Positions 1-9,758 of a DNA stretch of 64,000 nucleotides are shown piece by piece. The stretch comes from Candidatus Eisenbergiella stercoravium. GTDB taxonomy: Bacteria; Bacillota; Clostridia; Lachnospirales; Lachnospiraceae. Made by a program: the position numbers and the translations under genes. Where the stretch lies: assembly GCA_019113175.1 (NCBI GenBank), contig DXHY01000060.1, forward strand, positions 1 to 64,000, given 5' to 3'. Position 1 is the stretch's first letter, and each line of letters begins with the position of its first letter. The notes below the pieces were generated by a model. The model did not search any database, was not told the DNA's origin, and worked only from the letters and a program-made list of their open reading frames with translations.

Positions 1-1953
1 GTGGACGGCGTGACCAAGCTGCAGCACATCAATTTCCGCAGCGATAAGGAGAACGGGGAAAGCAGGACGCCGGATCAGCAGGAGGTGCAGGCGGAGAACT
101 TAAGAAAGATGTTCCTCGCCATGGCAAAGGATATCCGTGTGATCATGATCAAGCTGGCGGACCGGCTGCACAATATGCGTACGCTCAAGCACCAGCCGCC
201 GGAAAAACAGCAGCGCATCGCGCGGGAAACCATGGAAATCTATGCGCCCATCGCTCAGCGTCTGGGTATTTCCAAGATCAAGGTAGAGCTGGATGATCTG
301 TCCTTGAAATATCTGGAGCCAGAGGTCTATTATGATCTGGTGGACAAAATCGCTATCCGCAGAAGCGAGCGGGAGGCCTATATCCGCCAGATCGTGGAGG
401 AAGTGGCCGAGCACATGAAGAACGCGGGCATCAAAGCCCGCCTGGACGGAAGAGTCAAGCATTTTTTCAGTATTTATAAAAAAATGAAGAACCAGCATAA
501 AACGCTGGATCAGATTTACGACCTTTTCGCGGTAAGAATCATCGTGGATACGGTGAAGGACTGCTATGCGGCTCTGGGCGTGATCCATGAGATGTATAAG
601 CCTATTCCGGGACGTTTCAAGGACTATATCGCCATGCCGAAGGCGAACATGTACCAGTCCCTGCACACCACGGTAATCGGGTCCTCAGGCCAGCCCTTTG
701 AGATCCAGATCCGGACAGTGGAGATGCATAAGGCGGCGGAATTCGGTATTGCTGCCCACTGGAAATATAAGGAAGCCTCTGACGGCAAGAAGGTGGAGGC
801 GCAGGAGGAGGAAAAGCTGGCCTGGCTGCGTCAGATTCTGGAGTGGCAGCGGGATATGTCGGACAACAGGGAGTTCATGAACCTCTTAAAGAGCGACCTG
901 GATCTGTTCTCCGATACCGTTTACTGCTTTACGCCCACCGGCGATGTGAAAACCCTTCCTGCGGGAAGCACCCCCATTGATTTTGCCTACAGCGTGCATA
1001 CGGCGGTGGGAAACCGGATGATCGGCGCCAGAGTGAACGACAAGCTGGTGAATATCGATTATGAGATCCAGAACGGGGACCGGGTGGAAATATTGACGTC
1101 CCAGAATTCCAAGGGCCCCAGCCGGGACTGGCTGAACCTGGTGAAATCCACTCAGGCCAAGAGCAAGATCAACCAGTGGTTCCGCAACGAGTTCAAGGAA
1201 GAGAATATTGTAAAGGGCAAGGAAATGCTGCTCGCCTACTGCAAGGCGAAGGGCCTTTCCGCCACCGATCTGTTAAAGCCTCCCTACATGGAGGCTCAGA
1301 TGAAAAAATACGGCTTCAAGGACTGGGATTCTCTGCTCGCCGCAGTGGGACACGGCGGTCTGAAGGAGGGCCAGATCCTGAACCGCATGCAGGAGCTCTA
1401 CGACAGAGATCATCCGAAGGTGCTGAGCAACGAAGAGGTTCTGGCGAATGTGGCGGAGAACGCCCAGGCCCGCCAGATGCTGCCGCGTGCCAAGAGCAAA
1501 AACGGTATCGTGGTGAAGGGCATTCATGACGTGGCGGTGCGTTTCTCCAAGTGCTGTTCTCCCGTGCCCGGCGATGAGATCATCGGTTTTGTGACCAGAG
1601 GAAGGGGAATTTCCATTCACAGAACCGACTGTGTCAACATCCTGAACCTGCCGGAGATCGAACGTGCAAGGCTGATCGACGCGGAATGGGAAGCTTCTCC
1701 TGAGGAGATTCAGGGAGAAAAGTATGTGGCGGAAATCGTGATCTACGCCAACAACCGCAGCGGCCTCCTTGCGGATATCTCCAGGGCACTGACGGAAAAG
1801 AACATCGATATTCTTTCCATGAACACCCGCACCAGCAAGCAGGGACTCGCCACTCTTTCCGCCTCCTTTGAGGTGGGAAGCAGGGATGAACTGAATCGGG
1901 TGATTGATAAGATCCGGACCATTGAAAGCGTCATTGATATTGAACGCAGCTAG
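1..1953 (+). CDS. relA: RelA/SpoT (p)ppGpp synthetase/hydrolase, 5' end missing
   Basis: This is the C-terminal 650 residues of a long RelA/SpoT homologue, which makes and degrades the stringent-response alarmone (p)ppGpp in the cytoplasm. The frame is open at base 1, so the true start lies upstream; full-length family members are about 730-770 residues. The rest of the HD hydrolase domain is visible (KLADRLHNMRT, residues 51-61). The synthetase domain follows, with GRFKDYIAMPK near residue 204, then a TGS domain from about residue 305 (FTPTGDVKTLP) and a C-terminal ACT domain over the last 75 residues. A GloB-like hydrolase gene starts 53 bp downstream on the same strand, probably in the same transcript. 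Whether both activities are intact cannot be judged without the N-terminus. Confidence 0.95.
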   Translation: MDGVTKLQHINFRSDKENGESRTPDQQEVQAENLRKMFLAMAKDIRVIMIKLADRLHNMRTLKHQPPEKQQRIARETMEIYAPIAQRLGISKIKVELDDLSLKYLEPEVYYDLVDKIAIRRSEREAYIRQIVEEVAEHMKNAGIKARLDGRVKHFFSIYKKMKNQHKTLDQIYDLFAVRIIVDTVKDCYAALGVIHEMYKPIPGRFKDYIAMPKANMYQSLHTTVIGSSGQPFEIQIRTVEMHKAAEFGIAAHWKYKEASDGKKVEAQEEEKLAWLRQILEWQRDMSDNREFMNLLKSDLDLFSDTVYCFTPTGDVKTLPAGSTPIDFAYSVHTAVGNRMIGARVNDKLVNIDYEIQNGDRVEILTSQNSKGPSRDWLNLVKSTQAKSKINQWFRNEFKEENIVKGKEMLLAYCKAKGLSATDLLKPPYMEAQMKKYGFKDWDSLLAAVGHGGLKEGQILNRMQELYDRDHPKVLSNEEVLANVAENAQARQMLPRAKSKNGIVVKGIHDVAVRFSKCCSPVPGDEIIGFVTRGRGISIHRTDCVNILNLPEIERARLIDAEWEASPEEIQGEKYVAEIVIYANNRSGLLADISRALTEKNIDILSMNTRTSKQGLATLSASFEVGSRDELNRVIDKIRTIESVIDIERS

Positions 1954-2006
1954 CAGGAGCAGATTTGCTTCGCTTCCAGGGCATATTTTGAAAAACAGAG
2001 GTAAAC

Positions 2007-2657
2007 ATGTCAGATATCAAAATCGGGCGGATGGTGTTGAGCATCTGCCAGACAAACTGCTATTTTTTATACCATGAAGGAGTGAAGGGAGAAAACGGCC
2101 TCACAGAAACGATTGTGATCGATCCGGGAGACCGGGGCGCGCAGATCTATGATGCCCTTACGCAGAAGGGCTTTCATGTGAACGCGATTCTTCTGACCCA
2201 TGGCCATTTCGACCATATCTGGGGAGCAAATGAATTAAGAAGGCTTTCCGGAGCGAAGATCTATGCTTACGAAGGAGAAAAGGCGCTCTGCGAGGACGCG
2301 GAAAAGAACGTGTCTTCACAGGCGGGAAGGTCCGAGACGGTGCAGGCGGATTTTTATGAAAAGGACGGGGCGGTTCTTACGCTTGCGGGCTTTTCTCTGA
2401 AGCTGATCGCCACGCCCGGCCATACCGGAGGAAGCTGCTGCTACTATCTGGAGGAGGAAAAGGTGCTCTTTTCCGGAGACACCCTGTTCGAGGGATCTGT
2501 TGGAAGAACTGATTTCCCCACGGGGAGCATGAGCAGCCTGGTTCGTTCCATCAAAGAGAAGCTGCTGGTTCTTCCGGAGGATGTGGTGGTTTATCCGGGG
2601 CATGGAGACACCACCACCATTGGCGATGAGAAAAAATACAATCCCTATTGTCAGTAA
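2007..2657 (+). CDS. MBL-fold hydrolase, glyoxalase II / YqgX type
   Basis: This 216-residue protein has the metallo-beta-lactamase fold metal site: H65-x-H67-x-D69-H70 (THGHFDHIWG), then FSGDTLF with the bridging Asp and a late YPGHGD histidine. No signal peptide is visible, so it is cytoplasmic. The length fits the short GloB-like proteins of Gram-positives (B. subtilis YqgX type), which hydrolyse thioesters such as hydroxyacyl-thiol adducts; the natural thiol here is unknown. An AGAGGT ribosome site lies just before the ATG. It sits between relA and hemZ and is probably co-transcribed with them. Confidence 0.85.
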   Translation: MSDIKIGRMVLSICQTNCYFLYHEGVKGENGLTETIVIDPGDRGAQIYDALTQKGFHVNAILLTHGHFDHIWGANELRRLSGAKIYAYEGEKALCEDAEKNVSSQAGRSETVQADFYEKDGAVLTLAGFSLKLIATPGHTGGSCCYYLEEEKVLFSGDTLFEGSVGRTDFPTGSMSSLVRSIKEKLLVLPEDVVVYPGHGDTTTIGDEKKYNPYCQ

Positions 2658-2658
2658 G

Positions 2659-2676
2659 GGCGGGGGCTTCCCCGCC
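2659..2676 (+). other. GC-rich hairpin in the MBL-hemZ gap
   Basis: A perfect 7-bp inverted repeat (GGCGGGG / CCCCGCC) around a GCTT loop starts one base after the stop codon of the upstream gene. No T-run follows it, so it is not a standard terminator. The rest of the 125-bp gap up to hemZ is GC-rich and contains a short palindrome (GTACATTGTAC) but no gene. Similar small hairpins occur before other genes in this window. Confidence 0.5.
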
Positions 2677-2782
2677 TTTGGCATGCGGAGGAAGTTTGCG
2701 GCCTGGCGGAGGGCGAAGTGCGGAGCGCAGTGCACAGTGTACATTGTACGGGCGAAAAACTTTTTTCTATATGGAGGTAAGA

Positions 2783-4228
2783 ATGCTTGCAGTAACATTG
2801 AACCAGCTGCGGTTTGAATATGATATCCATTCTCTGGTGAAGGCCTTTTATCCGGCGGAAACGGTAAAGGTCTTTCTGGAGGGAACGAAGGATCTGGTCT
2901 CCGACGGGGATAACCCGGAGATCGCGGTGATTTTTGAAGAAAACAGGATCCGGATCCGGGTGGACGGTTCCGAGGGGCAGACGGAGCTGAGCCGTCCGGA
3001 AGAAAAAAATGTGGTAAAAAATGAGCTGAAGCAGCTCCTTTACCGGATACTTTCAGCGAAAACGGGAAAACAGCTGCCATGGGGAAGTCTGACGGGCATC
3101 CGTCCGGCCAAGATTGCCATGCAGCTTCTGGAGGAAGGTAAGACGCAGGAGGAGATCCGCTCCTATATGGAACAGACCTATTACTGCAGCCGGGAAAAAG
3201 CGGATCTTGCCATCGGAATCGCCTGCCGGGAGAAGGAAATCCTGAAGGACATCCATTATGAACAGGGCTACAGCCTGTATGTCGGAATTCCCTTCTGCCC
3301 TACCACCTGCCTGTACTGCTCCTTCACCTCCTTCCCGATTTCTGCCTGGAGGCAGCGGGTGGAGGAGTATCTGGGCGCGCTGGAAAAGGAAATGGATTTT
3401 GTACAGGAAGCCTTTCAGGATAAGGTGCTGGACAGCGTGTACATAGGCGGCGGAACGCCCACCACACTGGAGCCGGATCAGCTCAGACGCCTGCTTTCCC
3501 GGATCCGGGAAACCTTTGATTTTTCTCAGGTGAAGGAATTCACCGTGGAGGCCGGCCGGGCGGACAGCATCACGGCGGACAAACTGCGGGTGCTGAAGGA
3601 ATTCGGCGTGACCCGGATCTCCGTGAATCCCCAGACCATGAACCAGAAGACACTGGACCTGATCGGCCGCAGACACACGGTGGAGCAGGTGAAGGAGGCC
3701 TTTTTTCTGGCGCGGCAGGAGGGCTTTGACAACATCAACATGGATCTGATCCTGGGGCTGCCCGGAGAGGACCTGCCCGAGGTGCAGCACACCATGGAGG
3801 AGATAAAGAAGCTGTCTCCGGACAGCCTGACCGTCCACTCCCTGGCGGTGAAGAAGGCCTCCCGCATGATGCAGTGGATCGAGAAGAACGGGCTGGGCCT
3901 GCTTCATAACACGGAGGAAACGATCCAGCTGGCCGCCCGGACGGCGGCGGAGATGAACCTGCATCCCTATTATCTCTACCGGCAGAAAAACATGACCGGA
4001 AACCTGGAAAACGTGGGTTATGCCAGAGAGGGCTGCTACGGCCTCTACAATATCCTCATCATGGAGGAGAAGCAGTCCATCATGGCCGTCGGTGCCGGTA
4101 CCATCTCCAAGGCAGTCCATCCGGACGGGCGGATTGAGCGGTGCGAGAATGTGAAGGAGCTGCCGCTGTATCTGGAAAAGATCGATGAGATGATTGAGCG
4201 GAAGAGGAGATTGCTGGAAGGTGTGTAA
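2783..4228 (+). CDS. hemZ: Coproporphyrinogen dehydrogenase HemZ-like radical SAM protein
   Basis: This 481-residue radical SAM enzyme of the HemN/HemZ family is expected to catalyse oxygen-independent decarboxylation of coproporphyrinogen III or a related porphyrin/heme step. The [4Fe-4S]-binding cysteines are C172-x3-C176-x2-C179 (FCPTTCLYCSF). They are followed by YIGGGTPTTL and the VNPQTMN and NMDLILGLPGE segments typical of the family. The N-terminal 160 residues form the extra domain seen in HemZ (about 500 residues in B. subtilis). The frame is open from 2648, but the ATG at 2783 has an ideal TGGAGG site five bases upstream, so it is chosen as the start. A terminator follows at 4297. 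Confidence 0.88.
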   Translation: MLAVTLNQLRFEYDIHSLVKAFYPAETVKVFLEGTKDLVSDGDNPEIAVIFEENRIRIRVDGSEGQTELSRPEEKNVVKNELKQLLYRILSAKTGKQLPWGSLTGIRPAKIAMQLLEEGKTQEEIRSYMEQTYYCSREKADLAIGIACREKEILKDIHYEQGYSLYVGIPFCPTTCLYCSFTSFPISAWRQRVEEYLGALEKEMDFVQEAFQDKVLDSVYIGGGTPTTLEPDQLRRLLSRIRETFDFSQVKEFTVEAGRADSITADKLRVLKEFGVTRISVNPQTMNQKTLDLIGRRHTVEQVKEAFFLARQEGFDNINMDLILGLPGEDLPEVQHTMEEIKKLSPDSLTVHSLAVKKASRMMQWIEKNGLGLLHNTEETIQLAARTAAEMNLHPYYLYRQKNMTGNLENVGYAREGCYGLYNILIMEEKQSIMAVGAGTISKAVHPDGRIERCENVKELPLYLEKIDEMIERKRRLLEGV

Positions 4229-4296
4229 ATGGTTTCGGCTGCTTTGAAGATACAATGAATGGTGAAAATTTACCAAATTGAAATATCAGGACTGAA

Positions 4297-4335
4297 AGGA
4301 TATTCCCATGTGAACGGGTGGGAATGTCCTTTTTG
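4297..4335 (+). terminator. Rho-independent terminator after hemZ
   Basis: A 12-bp stem (GGATATTCCCA pairing with TGGGAATGTCC, one G-T pair) encloses a 10-nt loop and runs into TTTTT. It closes the relA-MBL-hemZ group 70 bp after the hemZ stop. Confidence 0.85.
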
Positions 4336-4365
4336 TATTACATGGAAAAAAATTTCAAAAACCCC

Positions 4366-4392
4366 TTAATTTTTTCTAAAAAGAGTCGATAT
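4366..4392 (+). promoter_or_regulatory. Sigma-28 (SigD/FliA)-like promoter of the flagellin relic
   Basis: TTAA at 4366-4369, exactly 15 bases, then GTCGATAT at 4385-4392 closely resembles the flagellar sigma-28 consensus (TAAA, 15 bp, GCCGATAA). It lies about 205 bp upstream of the flagellin-like frame and downstream of the hemZ terminator, where such a promoter would be expected. No other sigma-28-like site was noticed in the window. This is a visual match only. Confidence 0.5.
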
Positions 4393-4597
4393 ATATATTG
4401 GAAATATCTTTTTAAGCTTTTGCAACGGACAAATTTATCTTTCGATGAAAGGCCTGGATGATATCTTCTTGTCCTTTGACGGGTAAATATTTTCCCGGTA
4501 GCAGTCATAAGTTGTATGACGCGGCAAAGGGCCCTGTTGCCGCGGAAATAAAATAGTACCAGGGTAAAAGAATACCCAGATAAAAGGAGGAAAATTT
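4393..4597 (+). other. Leader region of the flagellin-like gene
   Basis: This 205-bp gene-free stretch holds one clear 8-bp hairpin (CGCGGCAA 4520-4527 with TTGCCGCG 4537-4544) that lacks a T-run, and a strong ribosome site (AAAGGAGG) just before 4598. No known riboswitch core was recognised. Confidence 0.4.
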
Positions 4598-5398
4598 ATG
4601 ATATTTTTTTACTTCCCGTTCCCGAATGTATGCCGCAACTGGTCACAAAATCATTCAACAGTATCTGCGGATATAAAAAAGCTGCCTTCCGGAGGCCGGA
4701 TCAAGCGTGCCGGCGATGATGCTGCCGGGCTGGCAGTTCCCGAGAAGAGGAGTGATCAGATCATTAGGCTGGAGACCGCGCGGAAGAATGTGAACGACAG
4801 TCTTTTCCAGCTGGCGGCCATGGAAGACGTTCTTTGCAGAGTGCTTTTGAATCTGGCCCACATGGCCAATCTGGCTGAAAAGGTTCGAAACGGAGCATGT
4901 CAGGATGCGGCTGCCCGTGAGAATCTGCAGAAAGACATCACTTCGCTGAAGGTGGAAATTGATCGTATCAGCGGAACTGCCGGTTTCAACGGGATCCGGC
5001 TGCCGGATGGCTTCCTGAGCGGCGGAGAAAGTAGAAGAGGTATTTTCGGCACAGCGAGCAATACGTTTGTTCATATTGATCAGAATAACGTCCTTTACAT
5101 AGACACCAGAGCCCTTGGCATTTTTGACATTGATATAAGCACACGGGAGGGAGCTGTAGTAGCAGTGGAGCTGATTAAGAAGGCGATATCCTCTATAGAA
5201 AAAGATCTTGAAGACATTCAGAACCGTTTGAGAGCGATAGTCAAATATATGACTATAGCGGAAAGCCAGTTCAGCAGTGTGGGAAATACGATAAATATAA
5301 AGGCTTAGAGCAGACAATATACCCCGGCGTACTCTTTTGAGGCAATGCTCGCACAGGCAAATCAGGTTCCACAGGGGGTTTTGCGGATTCTCCAGTAG
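4598..5398 (+). pseudogene. Flagellin gene relic with in-frame amber stop
   Basis: The frame from 4598 encodes 236 residues that clearly come from flagellin. The conserved N-terminal D1 segment reads LPSGGRIKRAGDDAAGLAV, followed by an EIDRISGTAGFNGIRLPDG-like stretch. A C-terminal D1 helix begins at ISTREGAVVAVELI. The first 25 residues are badly degenerate. Translation stops at a TAG (5306-5308), but the same frame continues with 29 more codons ending in EAMLAQANQVPQGVLRILQ before a second TAG at 5396-5398. That is the almost universal flagellin C-terminus (D0). So one amber codon splits an otherwise recognisable short flagellin. The ribosome site and a sigma-28-like promoter remain. It is most simply a decaying gene; readthrough is possible but unsupported. 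Confidence 0.8.
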
Positions 5399-5422
5399 AG
5401 GCTGTGCTATGGCATGAAACAC

Positions 5423-5451
5423 TTGACATTCCGTATTACGGAAAATATACT
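5423..5451 (+). promoter_or_regulatory. SigA promoter with palindromic operator filling the spacer
   Basis: TTGACA (5423-5428) and TATACT (5446-5451) are separated by exactly 17 bp, a near-consensus housekeeping promoter. Bases 5429-5443 form a perfect palindrome around one central base, TTCCGTATTACGGAA, lying wholly between the two boxes. A protein bound there would block RNA polymerase. The gene 30 bp downstream encodes a ribbon-helix-helix DNA-binding protein, so autoregulation is the natural reading. Confidence 0.75.
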
Positions 5452-5480
5452 GAAAAATGGCTGTGGAGAGGAGCGTGATC

Positions 5481-5726
5481 ATGGGAAAGAAAGGACGGCC
5501 CAAATCGGATGTCGTCAGAGAGCGCATCGTAACCATAAGAATGTCTGAAGAGGAATATCATGCACTGAAGGAATACTCAGACAAACATCAGCAGACGATA
5601 ACCAGAACGATCAAAACTGGAATTGACTTGCTGTACAAAATCGGAGCGCAGGGAGATTTTTTGGAGGAAAAGCCCTCTGCCCCTTGCGGGATACGGGAAA
5701 AAAGTGTAAAATCGGAACAGATTTGA
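5481..5726 (+). CDS. Ribbon-helix-helix (CopG/Arc-like) transcriptional regulator
   Basis: This 81-residue protein starts GKKGRPKSD, followed by a beta strand (RIVTIRMSEEEYHAL) and two helices (LKEYSDKHQQTITRTIKTGI), the pattern of a ribbon-helix-helix dimer that inserts a beta ribbon into DNA. The ATG at 5481 has a GAGAGGAG site; the in-frame ATG at 5457 does not and is rejected. It probably represses its own promoter through the palindrome at 5429-5443. No toxin gene is adjacent, so it is not an obvious antitoxin. The C-terminal 25 residues are not recognisable. Confidence 0.75.
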   Translation: MGKKGRPKSDVVRERIVTIRMSEEEYHALKEYSDKHQQTITRTIKTGIDLLYKIGAQGDFLEEKPSAPCGIREKSVKSEQI

Positions 5727-5786
5727 CAGCCGGGCCGCTGCGGCGCTGTCCGGCTGGCCAGTTTGGAAGGCCAGCCTGGAAGGCCA
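5727..5786 (+). other. Hairpin and short direct repeat before hisS
   Basis: A compound hairpin (CAGCCGG 5727-5733 with CCGGCTG 5750-5756, inner GCCG-CTG-CGGC) is followed by two copies of TGGAAGGCCA at 5764-5773 and 5777-5786. The T-box signature TGGNACCGCG is absent, so this is not a histidine T-box. Its role is unknown. Confidence 0.45.
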
Positions 5787-5813
5787 ACTTGGCTTGGAAG
5801 AAAGGAAGATACT

Positions 5814-7073
5814 ATGGCACTCAGTAAGAAGCCGGTCACCGGCATGAAGGACATCCTTCCCGCGGAGATGGAGATCCGGGATTACTGCATCAGCGTGATC
5901 AAGGACACCTACGCGAAGTTTGGATTTACATCCATAGAGACTCCCTGTGTGGAGAATATTGCTAACCTGACCAATAAGCAGGGCGGCGACAATGAAAAAC
6001 TGATTTTTAAGATCCTGAAAAGAGGAGAGAAGCTGAATCTGGAGACGGCGCAGAGCGAAGCCGATCTGGTGGACGGTGGACTGCGGTATGATCTTACCGT
6101 TCCGCTTTGCCGTTTCTATTCCAATAACGCGAATAATCTCCCTACCCCCTTCAAGGCGCTTCAGATGGGAAATGTCTGGCGCGCGGACCGGCCGCAGAGA
6201 GGAAGATACCGCCAGTTCATGCAGTGTGATATCGATATTTTGGGAGAGCCCTCCAATCTGGCGGAGATTGAGCTGATTCTTGCAACCACCACCACCCTGG
6301 GAAGACTGGAATTTAAAAATTTCCAGATCCGCATCAATGAGCGCAGAATTCTGAAGGCCATGGCCGCCTACAGCGGCTTCCCGGAGGAGAGCTTTGATAC
6401 GGTGTTCATCATTCTGGACAAGATGGATAAGATCGGCAAAGACGGCGTGGCGCAGGAGCTGAAGGAAAGCGGCTTTGATCCGGCAGGCGTGGAAAAATAT
6501 CTGTCCCTTTTTGAATCGCTGGAACAGGCGGAGGACGGACTGGAGTGGCTGAAGGAAACGCTGGGTGAGACGCTGGAGAGCGGTGTGATTGAGAATCTGC
6601 AGGAAATCGTGGAGAGCGTGACGCAGACGAAGGCTGCTGATTTTGAGATGGTGTTTGATCCCACCCTTGTGCGCGGCATGTCCTATTATACCGGAACCAT
6701 TTTTGAAATCGCCATCCCGGAATTCGGCGGAAGCTGCGGAGGCGGCGGAAGATACGATAAGATGGTGGGGAAATTTACCGGAAACGACGTTCCTGCCTGT
6801 GGTTTTTCCATCGGCTTTGAGCGGATTATTCTGCTCCTGATGGAGAGCGGCTTTCAGATCCCGAACCGCCCGAAGAAAAAGGTGTTCCTGATCGAAAAGG
6901 GCGTGAGCGGCAAAGCGCTTGCAGACTGTATCGCCCAGGCTCAGAAGGAGCGTGAGACCGGCACGCAGGTACTGGTAGCAAGGATGAACAAGAACAAGAA
7001 ATTCCAGAAGGAACAGCTCATGAAGGAGGGCTGGGAAGAATTTCAGGAATTTTATAAAGAACCGCTGAAATAG
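5814..7073 (+). CDS. hisS: Histidyl-tRNA synthetase
   Basis: This 419-residue class II aminoacyl-tRNA synthetase charges tRNA-His. Motif 1 lies near the N-terminus. Motif 2 contains RADRPQRGRYRQFMQCD, and the histidine-specific loops are RGMSYYTGTIFEI and the glycine-rich GGSCGGGGRYD. A short anticodon-binding domain closes the protein. The ATG at 5814 with AAAGGAAG upstream is preferred to the longer open frame from 5763, whose 17 extra residues look unlike any synthetase start. aspS follows after 43 bp, and hisS-aspS pairing is a common Gram-positive arrangement. Confidence 0.96.
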   Translation: MALSKKPVTGMKDILPAEMEIRDYCISVIKDTYAKFGFTSIETPCVENIANLTNKQGGDNEKLIFKILKRGEKLNLETAQSEADLVDGGLRYDLTVPLCRFYSNNANNLPTPFKALQMGNVWRADRPQRGRYRQFMQCDIDILGEPSNLAEIELILATTTTLGRLEFKNFQIRINERRILKAMAAYSGFPEESFDTVFIILDKMDKIGKDGVAQELKESGFDPAGVEKYLSLFESLEQAEDGLEWLKETLGETLESGVIENLQEIVESVTQTKAADFEMVFDPTLVRGMSYYTGTIFEIAIPEFGGSCGGGGRYDKMVGKFTGNDVPACGFSIGFERIILLLMESGFQIPNRPKKKVFLIEKGVSGKALADCIAQAQKERETGTQVLVARMNKNKKFQKEQLMKEGWEEFQEFYKEPLK

Positions 7074-7078
7074 GAGGC

Positions 7079-7099
7079 GGGAAAAGCTCTGCTTTTCCC
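7079..7099 (+). other. Perfect hairpin between hisS and aspS
   Basis: A 9-bp perfect stem (GGGAAAAGC / GCTTTTCCC) with a TCT triloop fits exactly between the hisS stop and the aspS ribosome site. There is no T-run, so it is an intercistronic hairpin rather than a terminator. Confidence 0.65.
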
Positions 7100-7116
7100 T
7101 GGAAGGAGAGAAAATT

Positions 7117-8931
<1,815 letters not shown>

Positions 8932-8994
8932 TCTGTAAAAGGACGTTCTGTGGAGGGCAGGAATGGCCCGGAAAATGGCAGATTGTTCATCATT

Positions 8995-9026
8995 CGGCCT
9001 GTGCGCATGCGCACAGGCCGTTTTTT
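8995..9026 (+). terminator. Terminator after aspS
   Basis: A 26-bp perfect palindrome (8995-9020, half-site CGGCCTGTGCGCA) is followed directly by TTTTTT. It ends the hisS-aspS transcript. The remaining bases to 9283 hold no gene or repeat that I can support. Confidence 0.9.
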
Positions 9027-9283
9027 CAGTTCTTCTGGAAGAAAAATTCGTGTATATGCCGAAATTTAATGCTATTATTTTTACAGGCATAAATTTTCTT
9101 ACAGTGCCGTTCGGCCGATCTGTCAGGACAGAGATTCTGTCCATTCTGACATCATTTCAGAAACTCTATGCTGAATTTATTTACCCCAAGGACACGTACA
9201 GACTGGCAGGAGCGGCTGAAAGGAAAATGCGGCTCCTGCCTGCACAGGCGTCATATGAAGTATGCCGGAAAGGAAGGAGCAAT

Positions 9284-9584
9284 ATGGCAGATGCGTTAAC
9301 TGTGAACCGGGAACATAAGGATACTGTTTTCCGGATGATCTATAAGGAAAAGAAGGAACTGCTCACATTATACAATGCGCTGAACGGGACGGATTATCAG
9401 AACCCGGAGGAGCTTACTGTTACCACGCTGGAGAACGCGATCTATTTCGGAATGAAAAATGACGTATCCTTTCTGCTGGATTCCAGGCTGATGCTTTACG
9501 AGCGTCAGTCCACATGGAATCCGAACATCCCCCTGCGGGACGCTGGAGGATTTCCTGGAGAAAGCCAGGCTGGAGGAAAACTGA
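9284..9584 (+). pseudogene. Rpn-family nuclease/putative transposase, internally deleted
   Basis: From the ATG at 9284 (AAGGAAGGAG upstream) the first 85 residues match the start of the Rpn/PD-(D/E)XK 'putative transposase' family common in Lachnospiraceae: NREHKDTVFRMIYKEKKELL, LYNALNGTDY, and YERQSTWNPNIPLRD. After LRD the frame loses the family sequence. A family-like tail (LEDFLEKARLEEN then TGA at 9582-9584) appears one base out of frame from 9543. The core of the roughly 300-residue protein, including the nuclease centre, is missing, so an internal deletion with frameshift is the simplest explanation. Reading the first frame on to 10150 would run antisense through the decarboxylase gene and is not coding. 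Confidence 0.75.
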
Positions 9585-9758
9585 GAAAAAGGCAAAAACA
9601 TTCCTGTAGGGTTAAGGTCCTTCGGGAGAGGATATGGTCGGAAGAGATGAAACGTTATCAGGCGGTTCCATCAGTTCGGGCAGATGGCTTGCATCGCCCC
9701 GGACTAATGGAGCCGCCTCGTAATATTCGTCCGGAAAGATTCCGCGCGTTTTCAGCAG

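Noticed and set aside
3053-4276. Long minus-strand open frame opposite hemZ (and similar ones opposite aspS, the GH29 genes and uidA)
   Set aside because: These have no ribosome sites or family sequence and mirror the codon bias of the real genes on the other strand.
4400-4597. Cyclic-di-GMP riboswitch in the flagellin leader
   Set aside because: A GCAAAGGG-like string occurs near 4523, but the tetraloop and receptor elements of the known classes are missing.
5727-5813. T-box leader for hisS
   Set aside because: Too short and no TGGNACCGCG motif; only a hairpin and a 10-bp direct repeat are visible.
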